Assembly: GCA_013397455.1 (NCBI GenBank)
Contig: VYZB01000216.1
Span: 1,404,830-1,468,829, forward strand
Length of the DNA stretch: 64,000 nucleotides
Direction of reading: 5' to 3'
From: Crotophaga sulcirostris
Taxonomy: Eukaryota; Chordata; Aves; Cuculiformes; Crotophagidae
Below the pieces are notes generated by a model, which was not told the DNA's origin, made no database searches, and worked only from the letters and a program-made list of their open reading frames with translations. Below are positions 37,101-52,100 of the stretch, in pieces. Made by a program: the position numbers and the translations under genes. Each line of letters starts with the position of its first letter. Position 1 is the stretch's first letter.

Positions 37101-40100
37101 ATTACTGGCAGGGTAAACTGCCACATCACTGCATTGCAAGGCAGGTGAACACATCCTGTTCTTTGATTTGGGGCTAAGAATAGCCTAGGACCTTCAGAAG
37201 TGCTCCTTCACTACAGTTGAAGAAGCAGGACCCTGAAAATTTCCTCCCACTATCACATCAGGTGTGCTTGCTGCTGTATTAATCAGTATAATATACATGG
37301 TCTGACACAAAAAAACCTGAGATTGACCCTTGGGAACCAAGAGTGGGAGGGGAGAGACAAAGAGGGAGGGAAGTTTCAAGTTGTATTATTCTAGTAGAAC
37401 ATATGTATATACGTTTCAGTAGAATTCAGTACTGACTCTGGATTTGATCTTTTCATGTAAATGAACTAGACAATTGCTGTAACAGTATAAAATTTCCATG
37501 CCAAGACCTTTTGTCATACAATCCTACCATCTGTATTGTTAATCTGCATGTTAACTATGGAAAAAATTATTTAATTAAAGAGGTTTATTCTTTATTCTTT
37601 TATCCTTTTTCTTTCTAAAGTATTTGATGATACAGGTACAGGGACAATATCTTCTTATATGCCTGGGCTATGCCTAGAACATTAAAGATACTAATGCTAT
37701 TGAAAGACAAAAAAAAACCACCAAACATCTGAGGCCTAACAGACCAGATACTTAACCATCATTATTTATGGTCACTTTTCAAAGACTCTTCATAGTATTC
37801 ATAGAGATAAACCCAGCAGACAACTCACAAGTGAAACCACAATTTTGGTCAGTGGTCTAATGACATTCAATCTTCTTCACAACAACCCTGAATGCAAGGT
37901 CAGCACTCAACATTGAGGTTCCAGGACATTAGAGGAAAAACAGATCAGATCTTGTAGGTACAGAAACAGCTGGATATTGACATGGCCTTTGAGGAACGGA
38001 AATGTTGAGAAACTGGGTAGTTACAAGTTAGAAATATGAGTCTTGTGGTCTTGACCCTACCTTTTGTTTTCTGGCTCCCCGTAAATAGCTAAGTAGATCT
38101 CCTCCTTCCATCAGTTCCAGTATAAGGTACTGAGGTTCATTTAACAGGCACACGCCAAGTAACTTCAGAATATGGGGGTGATCAAATTTGCTAAAAAGAA
38201 GGAAATGGCTGTAAGATTACATATGAAAAATCCAGCTGGTTAGATAACTAATAAAGTGCAAATAGCTGCAAGCAATGAATGAACAGTTCAGCCTTTACAA
38301 TCTTGCCTCTAGCAACAACATGATTTAGTAACTCACAGTGCCTGGATTTGCTCAGTTGTGGGGTGAGTTCAGGGATATCCTTTCAAAACACAGGCTTATA
38401 TTGTACTTTGATGGACACTATAATGCATGAATGTGTATTAAAAGTACACTTGATCGTACTTCCAGAAAGCAAAGAAAGGTAGCCAAATGACAATCTCATC
38501 TAGGACTAACATGAATTGTCACCTGTTCATTAATGGTATCTATATTGTTTTAATAGAGTACTTTTGCTACCGTATTGACAACAGAACTGCTGATTCAGAG
38601 AAATACACAGACAAAGATAAAAGCACAAGGTGCAACTTATTATTTGAACAATCCAGAAAAGAACTGTTTCTCACAGTACATTTTCAAGAGAAAAAACATA
38701 TGCATAAAGAACACTTGCAGATATGCTAGTAATTGTCTCTGTGTGTCCAAAAAGATAGGGAGTGCCACAGAGCAATCAGCATCCTCAGACACAGAACTTC
38801 TCAAAGAATTAATATTTGTTTCCTCTGTCAGTGCTCGTGTTTTCGTGTCTTTAAAATCACATTTCTTGTGTTAGAAGACTTCACACTGTTCTGTGAAAGG
38901 ACTCACACCAGCAGTCAGAGAAACTTGACTCTGTCAGCGAAACTAGTGGTGTCCAAAGTGGTGTCAAATGCACCACTGTAAACAAACAAATAAAACAGAG
39001 GGACGTTTTCCTTCTAACCTCTTTCAATTCACATAATCTTAGGTGTGAGCATAAACATTTTAGCAAAAAGTGTTTGATAGCTTCCCCCCCCCCGGCCTCC
39101 AGCACATAGCTCTCAATCAAACAAACTTCAGCATTCTCAAGAACAAAAAAAAGAGGAAGAAGCGCCTGGGCCTTTTCTTACAGCTCAAACAGTCCTTTCT
39201 CCACTGAGCTGTCATTCCCTACTTCCCAAGCAATGAGATACACCCACTAATTTGCTATATGTGTTTGTAATCAAATGACTAATCAGTAACCAATATGGAA
39301 TGACTGAAATACAGGCAACTACTTTCCCGTTGCTGCATAGCAATAATAAAAAAAGTCCCTGCTTAACTGGGACAACATGTGTAACAGTACAATCAAAATT
39401 GTAATAAACATCCAAATAGGCAAGCAAAATAAAAGTTGCATTTAAATATCGAACATCAGGGTTTGTAAACAATCAGGTGCACTTATGTTCCCTTTCTGTC
39501 CTTGGTTTCATTTATGAGAGCTTACAGATGAACTCCAAGAAAAATAATTAAGGCCTCCATAAGGCAATTGTATCACTCTTTTTTCATATTAAAAAAAAAT
39601 ATTTGAAGCATATAAAGCATACCAATTCTTTTTATTTTTATTTGATGACTACAGGGAATATGTAATTTTCAGACTTCTATATTATCTTCATTTCTGTGTC
39701 TCATTGTATTGGTTGTACATATGGGCCCACATTAATTTTTGCATTTAAATGCAATAATTTCCAGTTATATATTTTCAAGGACTTTTGGGTTTAGATTATT
39801 AGCTGTAAAAAGGAAGCAGAATTGTGTAAGCTTCAGAGACTTTAACTGTGGGTATGTACAATTCATAGCGAGAAGATACCTTAAGTGGGTTTATGACTGC
39901 TGTGTAAACTGAAGATAGACTGTAGGAAGTTTACACACAGCACTTATTCTTTGTCATGAATTTACACTTAATTGACATGATTCTATTTTTATTTTCACAA
40001 ACCTCTTACCTCATTCAATGTACAGTCTGTGAAAAAAAGTTAGGCAAAGAAATGCAAGATATTTTTTAAAAAATGTGCAAACACAGAAAAGGATGCTGTT

Positions 40101-43100
40101 AAAACCAATTCCAAATTTAGTAACACTATGCTTTCCGCACAGGATATAAAATTCTTTGTTGTTCAAAAGATGCTTCTAATTCTGCACTCATGAAATAGAA
40201 GTCAGAGAAGTGTGTGTGAAAACTAATCCGTTCTCTCAGTCTTATGCTATCAGCTGAAAACTTCTACTTGTCTCTGTGAAGAATCTGGAAAACTAGATTT
40301 CTGTCTGACACAGACCTTTCTATGTGAAATTTTTTCACTGGTGACAGATGCATTACTTTTTTAAGTCTGCCTCAACCGAAGAGGTATGTGGCAGCCTCTA
40401 GTGGCAAGTATGAACATCTTTAAAAAACAGTTTTCACAGTAGATAGAAATTTCAAGGCATTGGCTTGCTTTGATAAGTTTATTTCAATAAAATGGGATTA
40501 GCCAAATGTTGCCCAATTGCCTTTAGCAATTAACTTAGTCCTAGGGGAGTAAAGATAATGAAATACATCAGTCCAAATCCCAATAAATCCGTGAGATGAG
40601 CGTACTGAACTTGCAGTCTGTATCTTAATGTTTGCTACTCAGTTTCATAGCTTTATTTTAATGATTCATCAGTAGAGATTTATTTTTTTTAGTAGAAACA
40701 GCAAAACGCACCAAAAATGACACAATGAAAAATTTTTAGGGTAAAATGTTGCTTTCATTCCTCTTGAAGGCCACCGCCCTCAAGTGACATTGGTTTTGAA
40801 GGGTGCCCAGAGGCAAAGCTGTCCTTACCTCATTAAGTGTGCCTCCTTCAAGAATTCACTCTTCTCATGGTCTGTTGCACCTTTCTTCAAAGTCTACTCA
40901 ATAGAAAGGAAAAATGTAATGAGAGTTCACCACCACTGTTATCAGGTAGTGCTTAAGCAAAGAAATCAGACATAGACATGGCCTTAAATTCTCAGTATTT
41001 TCCAGCGATCGTTACAAGGACATAGGCTCAGCTTTAAGTGACTTGCAAAAAATGATTCCAGGAAATACCCAAATCTGTCAACATCTGTTTCTGTGGTATA
41101 ACCTCTGAGCCAAATCTCTTTGCCCATCTTATTCTGTTGCCAGAGAACTATACAGCTGCAATTACCTTTACTGCTACTTTGGATTCTCCACTTCCATCTG
41201 CCAGGATATCTACTGCAGTCCCTTCATACACCTCTCCAAACGCTCCGCTTCCTAACAGTCTGTGTAAATTGAGTTTGTCCCGAGGGAAAGCTGGCAATGA
41301 TTCAATCTCTGCCTGAGAAGGAAGAGTGCTACAAAACAGCAATATTTGTCACTTGTTAATGCTTAAGAATGTTTGAAATGTTACTAAAATTCTTCCTCAA
41401 ATGAATCTGGTATTATTTGTCTCATCAGGTACATTTAATGGGAGCTCAGGTGAAGCCTGGGTGTTTTGGAAACTATTGGAAAACATCAACTCTTCTTCCT
41501 TCCCCATGAACTTGTGTTTCTTGCTAATGTGAACAGGTGGGATGGGTGAGGGGTAATCCAGGCCAGGGTATACACCTGGGAACCAGCACGGCAGGGTACA
41601 CTTCAGAGCAGAACTGCCCTGTAGCACAGATGCAGCCCTTAATTCCACCTTGAGGTGTGAGGAATAAGCACACTGATAAAAACCAGCCCAGGGAAGATGT
41701 CTTGGATGTTTTTGTCCTGAGAATACATTTACTCCAAGGACATACCTGATAGCATAACATGCATTGGATAGTCCCACTGTCTCAGCTGCCATCCTGAGTT
41801 GAGCTAGTTCTTTATCTTCCTTGATAAACACTATCTGCCCAGGTAAGGCTATTTTTCTGGATTTCCATCTTTGATGCCATACTGGAACAGAAAAGCAGAC
41901 TCTCAGGTGTTTCACTCTGAGAGGATTCCAGCATGCAAGGGGGTTGAAAGGCTAGAGGTTTTCTTTTATTCCATTCAACATGACTCCCCAGCAGTTCACA
42001 TAAGCGTGACGTTTGCATTTGACCACCACCTTTTCCCCAAAAAAGATAAACAACTGCTCCATGCACTAAGAAATCAGTCAAGCATCAAGTTTTGTACGTG
42101 GCAAAACCCAAGCCCAAAGGGCTTATTATATCCCAGAGAGAGGACGAGGAGTGAGAGGGCAGGACCATCACATGTGGTCATGAATATCTAAGTGTAATCC
42201 CTGCATCTTTTCATCAGGGACAAAGCTTAAGAGGAAAAAAAACGGGAGTCTGTTGAATAGATGCAGTACTCAACTTGAGAATTGCAAGGTACAAGTTTTC
42301 ATAAGGACACACAGGAATATCAGAGCTCCTTCAACATTCCTGTACTCTCCCTGCAGGGAATCAACAGCAATGAATGCCCCAGGATAGATTGAGTTGATAT
42401 CCTATCCTTAACACTGAAAACATAACCTAGGGCCTCAAAGGATGAGAACACTCAAATTCCCCTCAGTTCCTACTAGGCATATTGTTCAGCATTTCCCTAA
42501 ACCTGGAGGCCAATCATCTTCCATCATCTGAACTGCATTTTACTGAGGCCTGAGAACCAAGAGTGTGCAAAAACTCAGCCACGTACCAAAACCAAAGAGC
42601 ATGAACACAGTCAAGCCCAGCACAACAGCACCTATCACAGAAGCAATGGCAATGATGGTGTCTGGGGAGATCATAGCGTCTGTTAAATAGAAGGGGAAAA
42701 TTGGTTAATGACTGTGTATACAATCTGTGTCCGTCCTGTGGAGCCAAGCAAACCTGGGAGAACCCTTGAGTTATCTGCTGTATAAAAGTCTGTCTCTGCA
42801 CAAATCTCTCTTGTAGGCCGTATGTATATCTACGCTTGGTTAGACTAATCCTCCTTCCCCAGGTGTGGGCCAATCCTGCAACGATGACCTATTATGCATG
42901 TGGAAAAAGAAAATGCCAAAATGTTTGACCACTTAAGGTGGGATTTTAAAAAAGATCCACAAAGTGTAAGTCTAAGGTTCTGGCTGAAGACACAAATTAA
43001 TTCTCACATCCATACCCAGCATGGAAAGTTGCCCTTACTTCAAGAATCATACCATAACACAGACTGCAGGGCCACAGAAACAAATTGGGATAAATGATCA

Positions 43101-46100
43101 GAAGCAAATTTTCAGAAATCAATATAATTATTGTGAATAAAAAAATTGATTAACAGAGCAAGAAAGTACAAGACATGCCTTCACCCAAAGTGATGCCCTT
43201 GCTTGTGCCGCTGTATGCACCAAGTCCCAGCACATTTGCAGCCGCTGCTCTGAACTGGAAAGTTCCTTTTAAGCTCTTGGCCTTCCATGTGCAAATACTG
43301 CCACAGGAGCCATTGTAAACCACCTCCCACAAGGACTTCACTTTGTTGGTGTTGTCAGACTGCTTCCTGCAATGGGCACAGCAAAATAACACAAGAATGT
43401 CATTAACACCATGAGGGCTGTTCACTGCTACCCCCTCATTTTTTTGCTTTCAGTTCCACGGCCTTCATGTCTCTATGTCTGCAGGAAAGCTCAATCTGTT
43501 TGTGGCGTTTTGGCTGTGGAGCAGAAAATCGCACTGTGTCATTTCAGCAATGCTAGGAGTCACGCTTCTTTAACTTGGCATTGGAAATGAAATGCTGGAA
43601 TGGTTTAAGCATAAAAAGTTCCGCGCTCATTCACCTGTTTCAGTTTACACCCCACAACCAATATTTAAAAAACTTCTTGTTTTAGCTTTCAGAAAAAAAT
43701 AAACAATTATTTTTGGGTCCTGTTAGAGGTTTTTGTTTTTCTGTGCCCAGAGTAATTCAGCCCTCTTGTGCATCAGGTTTCACAAACTAAACAGGAAGCA
43801 AGTCATTGGCAGTGAGGACAATTCTTTAGCTAGCCAGTTTCCCATAGCATCTGCTGACTGCTGGGTATATTTCTTCCTTTCCCCATTGGACTGAGATTGA
43901 TTGCTCACAATAAATTCAGAGCTGATTATTCACCAACCAAAAGAAGACCACGTATTTAAACCTGAAAGGCCATATCATTTCAAGTCACACAGGACTGTAA
44001 TATTTCATGTGAAGTGACCTTCATAAGTATATCAATCATTCTCCCAACACACTTTAATGCAGAAAAAAGGTCAAAGACTTCTTAACCAGAAAGATATGGG
44101 GAAACTATATGTTCATGTCCTTGGTATGTACACATTCCTATCAGAGCTGTATGAAAAACAGGGGTTAATTCAAAAGACCATGCAAATGTTTTGTGGAATT
44201 CTATACAACTGACTTAACATTTTTCTACCTGGAAAAAGGACATTGAGGATCAGAGTGAAATACAGTCAAAAACATCTGTGTGTGCACTTTCAAGTTGCAG
44301 GAGAAAAGCTTATTTCATTAAACTAAAAAAAAAAAAAGTCAATGGTGCACTATGATTCCGGAGATTAATAAGCTGGAGCCTAAAGAACACAATGACTGAA
44401 CCAAAAAACCTGACACAGACCAAGGGACTGTCCTTTCTTTAGTGAGGTACAAACTGGTTGTTAGCATATGAAAATTATTGTGGTCTCATAGCATGCAGGT
44501 CAATGCTGCTGTACATGCACAGAACTGTATGGAGGAAGATTACAGCACCAGGAAAATATGTCTGGGTGAAAACTTATATAGGTAAAGTATGCCCAGCTCC
44601 AGAGTGCTGTCAGTCCTTAGCTTTCATAAGCACAGAGTTAAATGAAGAAAAAAAAATAATAGCCAAGTTTAAAAAATTGCTTCCTTCCATCAATCCTGAT
44701 TTCAAACGATGTCATAGGAATATCTCAGAAGATCGACTCTTCTCATTTTTAAATAATGCATTAATTAAGACTTGCACTGATTGCATTAAACAGACTGCTC
44801 CAGTGTCATAGTCAAAAAATGCCACAATAACATGCTAACCTGTCTGTTCAGCCCTTTGAACGCCATCAAAGAAAAAAGTGTGAATTGACTTTCTATAGAT
44901 GCCTAATGATGGTGATTTAAAAGTTATCTAGTCATTCCATGTTGGTGGGAATGCCTTATGATTCTTTCTGGCCACTTTAAAATGTCTTTCCATGAGTCTT
45001 TTTAACACTAAAATATTTCTACCTGTATTTTAGCTGAGAATACATACTAAAGACTTGAAATTTGTAATTTGAAAATATCTCCAAATCTTCTTCTAATTCA
45101 CCAACACATATCCAAATATATCCCTATATTTGAAGGTTGGTCTGGAAATGTTGTTAGTGTCTATTTTCTTCTAAGTTCTCCAGGATTTTCTGGAAATGAT
45201 GGCTACTTAGTTTACCCAAGAAAGAGATCCCATGAGAAAGGCCATTTGTGTCATTGATATTTCACTCTTCCTATCAGCCCCTGCACACCCAGCTTTGTTC
45301 TGGGCTGCTCCCTATGGGGAGAGTGCCTGCACACATAGCTTACCTGCATTCTAAGATATAGTAGGTCAGGTTGCTTCCATTGTCATCAGCCTTTTCCCAT
45401 TGCACAGTGTTTTTAGCATCTTCTGCTCTTTTTGGAACTCCAGGCTTACTGGGAACACCAGCTTATGCCAAACAGGGGAACAAACAGAACATTTAAAACA
45501 TGTTTATAGCAAGACAAAGTGCTAGCGAGCACATAGAAAAATTCAGATGTGCATATGGGTGTTTGGCCATATAAAAGGATGGAGGATCTACATCAATAAT
45601 CCTCATGGAGGATGGATCTTTGACCTCTTTGCGATGGAGAAATTTCAAAATTTTGTTTCACATGCAGGCTTTCACCAGTAGTTTTGAGTTCACATGCATA
45701 TAGGAATTTCATTTTAGCTTCCCTCACTCTTCCTATGCTCCACTTGAAAGTGAATCTCATTTCTTTTGCCTTATTTTGCAGATATGGCACAGTGTTATTT
45801 ATTTTTCAAACCCACAAAAGTATTGATTATTAGTATAAGAAAACTGCCTGCTAAATTCTACAAAATATTCTGTTTGAATACTCACATTCTGAAAACAGTC
45901 TTAAAATCTTGTTACCCTGCATTAAGTGCTTACCTGTAGTTTTAAAGCTTGTTGAAGAGGAAGTGCTTTTTAATCCTGTAACATAAACTAGTGTTACTCT
46001 TACAAAGTAGTTGGTTGAAGGAAGAGTTCCTGTGAGATTGCATGTGTAAACAAGATCTTCTGATGTGCATGTTGTGCTTGCAGGAGAAAACCAGTCACTT

Positions 46101-49100
46101 TTTGTTTGCCTCTAGAGAAAGACAATATCATTGCGGTCAACTTTCTTATTCCTCTGAAAATGTGTCACAGTTCTATTCCTGGGTAGATTAACTATTTTGC
46201 CATCTTTTAATATCATAGGGGAGAGATTATGCGTGTGCAGTTTCAAACAGTCTTAGAGATCAAAGGTACAAAACCTAGATTTTTTCTTTGTTTTCAGGAG
46301 GCCTACAAGTCTTGGCAGCTGCAAAGGACACAGATTAAGTGACCTCTTTGCACAGCCAAAAGGAGCCCTTCCCTGGCTCACCTCTATGCAGCTTGTATTT
46401 CTGGATCAACATGACGTACTCATGAGTTCAGCTTGCCATGATGCAACTGAAAAGAGGAGGTTTAGTGGAATAGTGCTTTGATATTTATTTTAGTGCAGAT
46501 GGGAAATATTTTGTGTAGGTATAATGGATCTGTTTATCTATATTAAGGAATCTATGTCATCCAGTGTAACATGCAACATATTCTGTGTCCAGTGGTCCAG
46601 ACATTAAAATCTGAAGCATCCGTTCATGCTGCTTTCACTGCAGCACCTACTTGCACAGTCTGCACTACTGGACCCTTTCTTCTCACCAGCATTTTCTTCT
46701 AACCTCTATCAGCAGAAAATAAAATTCAGATACTAACTTGTAGCTGATATTTAATACTGAAAACCCCTATCTTCTCTTTCTTGTGCAGGGCAGACATAGG
46801 ATTTGTAGCTACAAGCCATGTTGAGGTAGGGCTGTGAGGAAAGAAGGCGGGGACTCTACTGAAACAGGAGACCTGGGAGGAATTCTGGTGGGGTCATCCA
46901 GAATGTCCTTTGACACTATGGAGTATTAAATGCTACAGCTGCACTCCCCCTTGTTCCTGGCAAACATTACCTCCATCCTGCTCCTTCTGAGCCAGTAAGA
47001 CTGACATCACCATGCCCAAATTAACTACTGAGAGTCTTCATATATGTATTGCCACCCTGTCCTGCTCATCAGGACTGAGTGCTTTAAATTTGCTCTGATC
47101 TGGAAAGAAACTCTAAGAGATATTTCTTACCTTACGCAGCTCAAACCAGAAGCTGGTTTCATTGACTTGCAGAGGAGCTCTCCATTCTAGCTGGAAACTG
47201 GTATTTCTTGGAACTATATTGACTGATGCATCTGGGGTCTCAAATGTTTTTGCAATAACAGGGATACTTTCGGAAAACCAGTTCTCATCAGGATGAAAAG
47301 CAAGAACCTAGTCAGGAAACAGATGAACTGTGCAGTACCAGACCAGTTGGAAAGGTGGCTTTAGCAACTTCAAGTGTTTGGAAGACTAGCTGTTTTCAAC
47401 AATGCAATATTCAGACAATATAGACATAGATGTAGAAACATTCTGAGCCTCACAGGCGCAGTATTACACTTCTTTAGGCCTAGAGTCCTCTTCCTCAGAG
47501 ATTCTTTTTAGTTTCTCATTTAATCTTTCTACCAAGACTCTTCTCTTTCTAGATCTTTCTTAAATGCCACAAGCTTTTACAGAGGCATACTGATGTCACA
47601 TCACACACTAGGTGGTGTTTTAGAATCACAAAAACATAAGGTGAGGAGATGCTGTAACACTTTGCCTTCCACTAAGACACAATCAAATATGACCAATGTT
47701 TGGGTACGTATACTTACATGCGTATGTATAGATATAGGTATATAGGTTTATAAGTATTCCTCACTGTAGTATTCAAATCATTAACAAAAGCAGAAAATTA
47801 AATTAAGAACAGAACAGACCCCCTCCACCCATCAGCTGAACATTATCTAAGCCCATGGGTGAACTGCGATAACCACTGTCTCACTTGATGTGATGAATTC
47901 AATGTGCATTCTGCAGACAACATGTTTACTTGGTTGCTTTTGAAAATTTCACTCTAGTGGTAGCCCTGATGATTTATTTATTGTTTTCCTTTTAGTACTT
48001 CATCTGTAAAGGGAGAAGTATATTTTGTTTATAAAAATCCACATTGGCCATATTCATCTGTTATCCTCTAGACGCTCGTATACCAGTTGTTTAGCTAATA
48101 TAGTCCAAATAATTCCAATATATGTCCTAATGCAGTTCTAATAAAACTGTCTATGTCCTCAAAATAACTTCAAGTACTGAAGTTATGCAAAGTGGTCTAT
48201 AATTTCCTTTTTGAAGTTAAGTATGACTTTTTGTTTGGTAGTTCTATGGGACTTCCTCTCTTCCAAAACTTACAGAATATAACTGTAAATATTCACAAAC
48301 TATTTTTAACCAGCTTCTTATGTAGATTAAGGCCATCAGATGCTGCTGACCTAAATACTACTTACTACCTTACATAAATATTCTTTAACCTAATCTTTCC
48401 TCCTCCTGATCTGTTGTGCTACCATCAGCTTCATACAGTTGTGTTAACTATCTAGTCAGAGGTCCCTAGTTCCTAAAAACTAAACAAAAAAAACCAACCT
48501 ATTCTTCCTTTTATCTTCCTCTTCATCATGCCAATAGAGCCTTTCTAGCTGCCTTTTTAGTTTTTCTTACTTGGAATTCCCTTGGTTCCTTCATTTTCTT
48601 GATTTTGTCTCCATATTAAGTTATCCTTTTCCACTCATTCTTTCCGCAATGACAAGTGTTCAAGTAGATATTACTGACATTGCTTCACAATGGTGCTCCC
48701 CCTGCCCGAGGTGTCCAAAATCCCTGCTGCCCAAGTCTGACAGAAGGGATGGAAGAGGGCTGATGTGTTGGCTGATGTATTCTCACCATTTATGGCCTAG
48801 TTTAACTACGCAAGCCACCAAACTTTTCCTGAGGTGCTGGCATGGGAGTCCACAAAAACGGCAGCAGCTGATGGATGGATATCCCATTCTGCTGCTTCTG
48901 CTAGCTAGCCTGGGTCTGGCCTATTATCACATTTCCTAACTGTCCCTGTCTATGACTTGCCTGGACAATGGAAGAAACTACTTCTTCTATTGCACTGACA
49001 GCATCTTATTTCAATGAAATCCAAAATTTGTGGGTTTGCAATCACCCTTCAATATTCTTGTCTACAGAAATTGTCTTCAAAGGCCACCAAATAGCCAAGT

Positions 49101-52100
49101 CCCTATTTGTATTTTTAAGTCATTGTTAGTCTCTGCATCTATTAAAGGGTCAACATTGATGTATTGCTTGTGTGAACTTTGCATGCATATTTTATAACAC
49201 ACTTTTATTTAAAATGTGACTGCTGCAAGACAAAATCAGTTATTAATTGAGTCATCACCTATATCCCTATGGATATCCCAGATACTTTTTGATTTATTTG
49301 TCTAAGAAAACAACATTTTTTTTCCTAAATGAAAAGCTATTTGTTAAAGAAAAGTAGTAACTGACAAAATGGGTGAGTCTGCTCTTGATAGAACATGTAG
49401 AGGTTTCCCCTTTGTGAAAGCTTCAGATATATTGCTTTCCTGAGAGAAGCGTTTATCTTTTGGCCATGACCTATTCACACTCACGTAGTCCTGTTTATTG
49501 ACCTACACCTAGTACTTCACAAGCAGGTCACAGTTCCAGGCATCTTCTTTTGAGAACAGAGGTTTACTGTCATTTGACCCTCTCTTAGCATGCTGCATGA
49601 GGTATCAGGGCAGTAACAGCAGCATTGCAGCAGAACCTCCCATTTACTCCTGAGACCTGTGGCATGCTCCCCAAATAGAAAAGATCTCAGCTCTAAGGAT
49701 TTTATCTGAACAGCTTATGTAGGAATAAACAGTGATGTTTAATATTCCATAAGACTAAAAAACTGAGAGAAGTCTGTCAACTTCTGAACTCATATTTTCA
49801 AGACACACATACAGCTTTACAGACGAGCGGCCTAAAGATTTGGGAGTTATTGAACAAATAGGCAAAACTGCTTGTAATTATACCTTGAACAAATTGTTTG
49901 TTCCAGATTGGAGCCCGCTGACAGACCAGGCAAGAATCCCATTTGGAAATTCACTTTTTTGCAAGGGTGTTGCTGGGGCCCAAGGTAATAAATTGACAGA
50001 GATTTGATAGCGGATGGATTCTAGAGGTCCATTTGGCTTCAAAGGTTCACTCCAAGATATGTTGATGGTGGTGTCAGACAAAACCACTGTCTTAATGGAA
50101 TCAACTGCCTCTGGTACTGAAACAGAAAGAAAAATTAATCTCCTTTTAGATTCAGATCTCACTAGAGGTTGATCAGTTTGTTTATTTTATTTTTAGAGAA
50201 GTCAAGAAGTATCACTGAGGAAAGAAGAAAAGGTTATAAGCACATGAATACAGACCATTTGCAGGACTGACACTCTACGCGTATAAAACTCATGTAGTCG
50301 GTCAGCTGAAAGAAGTTAAAAATATTTTGAGGGACTTTTTTAGTATCTCGTTGGCTATCCTACCATGTAAGCAGTCAAAAAAAAACCAACAAACCAGCTG
50401 CTGAACTATACATCTTCATTTATAGTCACATCGCTGAATTCCTGCTTTCTCTTAAGTTTCCTTGAGCTTAGCATGATGCTTACTTGGATATGCACTAGAA
50501 AAAGTACCCATGCACTATTTCAACTATTTCTCGAACAGAAAAGTGTGAAGCAAAAAAACCCAAAACTCAGCATTGTTTGTCATCATTTACAATTTTGCTT
50601 AGAAATATATGATCTGGCTGAGCTGTGTAAGCAAGAAACTGGATTGCTCGTCTGATGTCTATGCCAGCCGGTTACTCACTAATTGTTTTGGAAAAATCAA
50701 CCCTTCCTTTGAAACTTTGAGGTCACAGACTTTGAAATGGTATATGTCACACCCCAACTCTGCATTAAAAATTCTTATTTTTCCTATTGAACTGTCCAGA
50801 TAGGTAAAAAGTTGACAAGTCATTACACTATAAATGTTCTCAATATACCAGAATGATGAGTACATGTGCCGTAATTTATGCCCTAGTAGTAAACCTACAG
50901 TGAAATGTGCAGAAACTAGACTAGTAAAGAAGACAAATTTCTTATTTCACTAGCTAAAACACATGTGGAGTAAGAGTGACACTCTGTGGCAAGAGCAATG
51001 CATGATTTTTCCAAGTTGCCTTCCTTTTTTTTCATTCTCTCTATCTTGCTATTTGTTGGAAAGTACAGATTAATCCAAGCTTCTCTCATTTTGTTACAGC
51101 ATTGAAGGAAAAGACAGAGGGAATTCACACAACTTCAGAGGTGTGAAATAGCGTACACACTACAAGAGGCTCTAGCAGCATCCGATTACAATTTAAACTA
51201 GCAGTTACATTCATGAAATTGAGAACCTAAGTGCCAGAACACATATATATTCTGTTTACAGTTGGTTGGAAATTTTTCAGCAAATTATGAAGAGCTCTGG
51301 ATGCTGATACAAATACTTATTAAAAATGCTCAGGGTTTGGATGCCGGTATGGTTTTTGATTTTGTTGCTGGTTTTGTTTTTATTTTTTTGTCCAGGATTT
51401 TATTTTGATCCCAATGGTTCTTTTTGCTTCAACTAAAGAAACCCATTATGAGTTTCATGTTTCATTTTAACTTGAGACGGAAAAATTCCATTTCAGTGGA
51501 GCAACCTAATCTCCTATTTCAAATCCTACCTTTATGTTTCATCACTGAAAGAGTATACATTGCGGCAGGATGGTTCAGTTTACCACACAAAGAAGTAACA
51601 GTGTGAATTCTTGCCACATCCCAATAGTATTCAACATTATTCGATCAGTGAGTCATAAAAATTTTACAATACAGATGTGGATTCCCATGCAAAGAACTGA
51701 CATCTACTGACTGTAAAACAGATTTTCTTATTTGCCATAGGATCTTTAGGAATATGTTCATAATATTCAGAGATCCACATAGAATGAAAGCGTGTTCCGC
51801 TTGATGCTGCAGATGCTAAGAGATCTGAGTGTTAAGAAAAAAAATATAGTATGGTTGGAAGAGAGTTTCTAAAGTATGGTATCTCTGGTTCCTAGAAGAG
51901 TGGTAGTATGACTACAGCTCTTGTAACACCTTCATCTGAAAGGTGAAAAGAGGTTCATCTTAAGCAGAGGTTTTTTTAAGGGGAAAAGTGAGACTGCTCC
52001 CAGGACAAGAAAAAATGAACGAATTGTGTATCAGAGGAGCCATTGGTAGCTCACAGATAATGCTCTTCTGTGGACAATGATGACAAAAGGAGAGGTTACT

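Noticed and set aside
27997..42679. ROS1 kinase exons as a retrovirally transduced copy
   Set aside because: The kinase is split by ordinary introns, continues into the full ectodomain, and has no viral genes or paired LTRs beside it. It is the cellular gene.
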